Source: Bacillota bacterium (GTDB lineage Bacteria; Bacillota; Bacilli; Alicyclobacillales; SLC66). Taken from it: DNA of 7,261 nucleotides. The DNA is taken from NCBI GenBank assembly GCA_021846145.1, contig JAJZCJ010000167.1:1-7261 (forward strand), written 5' to 3'. Made by a program: the position numbers and the translations under genes. This document shows, piece by piece, positions 6,837 through 7,261 of this stretch (position 1 is the first letter of the stretch; every line of letters begins with the position of its first letter). The notes beneath the pieces were generated by a model. The model ran no database searches and was not told the DNA's origin. It worked only from the letters and a program-made list of their open reading frames with translations.

Positions 6837-7261
6837 ATGGAGATCGAACGCACCTTTTCTGTTTTGGTGAATGATCGACCTGGTGTATTGACTCGTATAG
6901 CCGGACTATTTGCTCGTCGTGGTTTTAATATTTCCAGCATCACGGTGGGGGTGGCAGAAGAAGAAGGGGTCAGCCGGATGACGATTGTCAGCCATGGTGA
7001 TCAAGCAATGGCGATGCAGGTTCTGACGCAAGTAGGCAAGCTTGTTGATGTGCTTGATGTGATTGATATGTCCCAAGAGAAGATTGTCAAGCGTGAGTTG
7101 GCGCTGATCAAGGTCAAGGCAGATCGGAGCAACCGTCAGGAAATATCGCATATTCTTGATCCTTTTCGTGTGTTGGTCGTAGATGTGGGACATACTTCTA
7201 TCACGGTACAAATTACCGGAGATGTGGAGAAAATCGATGCACTGATTGGGCTGTTAAGGCC
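6837..7261 (+). CDS. ilvN: Acetolactate synthase small regulatory subunit, C-terminus cut by window edge
   Basis: Activates IlvB and confers feedback inhibition, usually by valine. ATG 6837 follows the ilvB stop after one base (TAGGATG), with GGAG 4 nt upstream inside the ilvB end, so the subunits are probably translationally coupled. 141 codons are open to the right edge; the family is about 155-175 residues, so the last part is missing. The N-terminal ACT domain (about 2-76) starts IERTFSVLVNDRPGVLTRIAGLF and carries RRGFNISSITVG at 27-38. A second, C-terminal domain follows (KRELALIKVKA from 85, then EISHILDPFRVLVVDVG from about 101), typical of IlvN/IlvH. No defects seen. The symbol ilvH would be equally valid. 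Confidence 0.95.
   Translation, partial: MEIERTFSVLVNDRPGVLTRIAGLFARRGFNISSITVGVAEEEGVSRMTIVSHGDQAMAMQVLTQVGKLVDVLDVIDMSQEKIVKRELALIKVKADRSNRQEISHILDPFRVLVVDVGHTSITVQITGDVEKIDALIGLLR

Noticed and set aside
1..7261. Mobile elements, CRISPR, tRNA or rRNA genes
   Set aside because: Looked for spaced repeats, terminal inverted repeats, transposase or integrase motifs and cloverleaf patterns; none seen.

Overview
The window is an amino-acid biosynthesis locus from a Bacillota (Firmicutes) bacterium. Evidence for this is the strong purine-rich Shine-Dalgarno sequences before most genes, GTG and TTG starts, the short Bacillus-type threonine synthase, a PheB-type ACT protein, and sigma-A-like promoters. 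A spore-forming Bacilli or Clostridia lineage near Alicyclobacillus or Desulfitobacterium is plausible, but the genus is a guess. GC content is middling and I see no sign of phage, transposon, CRISPR or recent transfer.

Left half (minus strand, about 3786 down to 1): a promoter (TTGCAA, 17 bp, TATAAT) drives a compact operon pheB-like / hom / thrC / thrB. It encodes a small ACT-domain protein followed by homoserine dehydrogenase, threonine synthase and homoserine kinase, the three steps from aspartate semialdehyde to threonine. Gaps are 27 nt and 4 nt, then a 4-nt GTGA overlap. thrB runs off the left edge.

Middle (3669-4048): a divergent control region. Two promoters point away from each other, and a perfect tandem 14-bp repeat lies between their -10 boxes, overlapping the minus-strand -35. 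The plus-strand transcript starts with a leader of about 205 nt. This carries a ykkC-family subtype-2 aptamer (probably ppGpp class, less likely PRPP), followed by a long intrinsic-terminator hairpin that reuses the 3' part of the aptamer. Architecture predicts that ligand turns the genes on.

Right half (plus strand, 4049-7261): ilvE (branched-chain aminotransferase), ilvB (acetolactate synthase large subunit) and ilvN (small regulatory subunit, cut by the right edge). Together these make the first and last steps of valine and isoleucine synthesis.

The two arms are linked: threonine from the left operon is the usual precursor of 2-ketobutyrate, one of the substrates IlvBN uses on the way to isoleucine. 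Three of the seven proteins (PheB-like, Hom, IlvN) carry ACT domains, so feedback by end products is likely on both sides. The most notable feature is the riboswitch leader, which would tie branched-chain amino-acid synthesis to the stringent-response alarmone.
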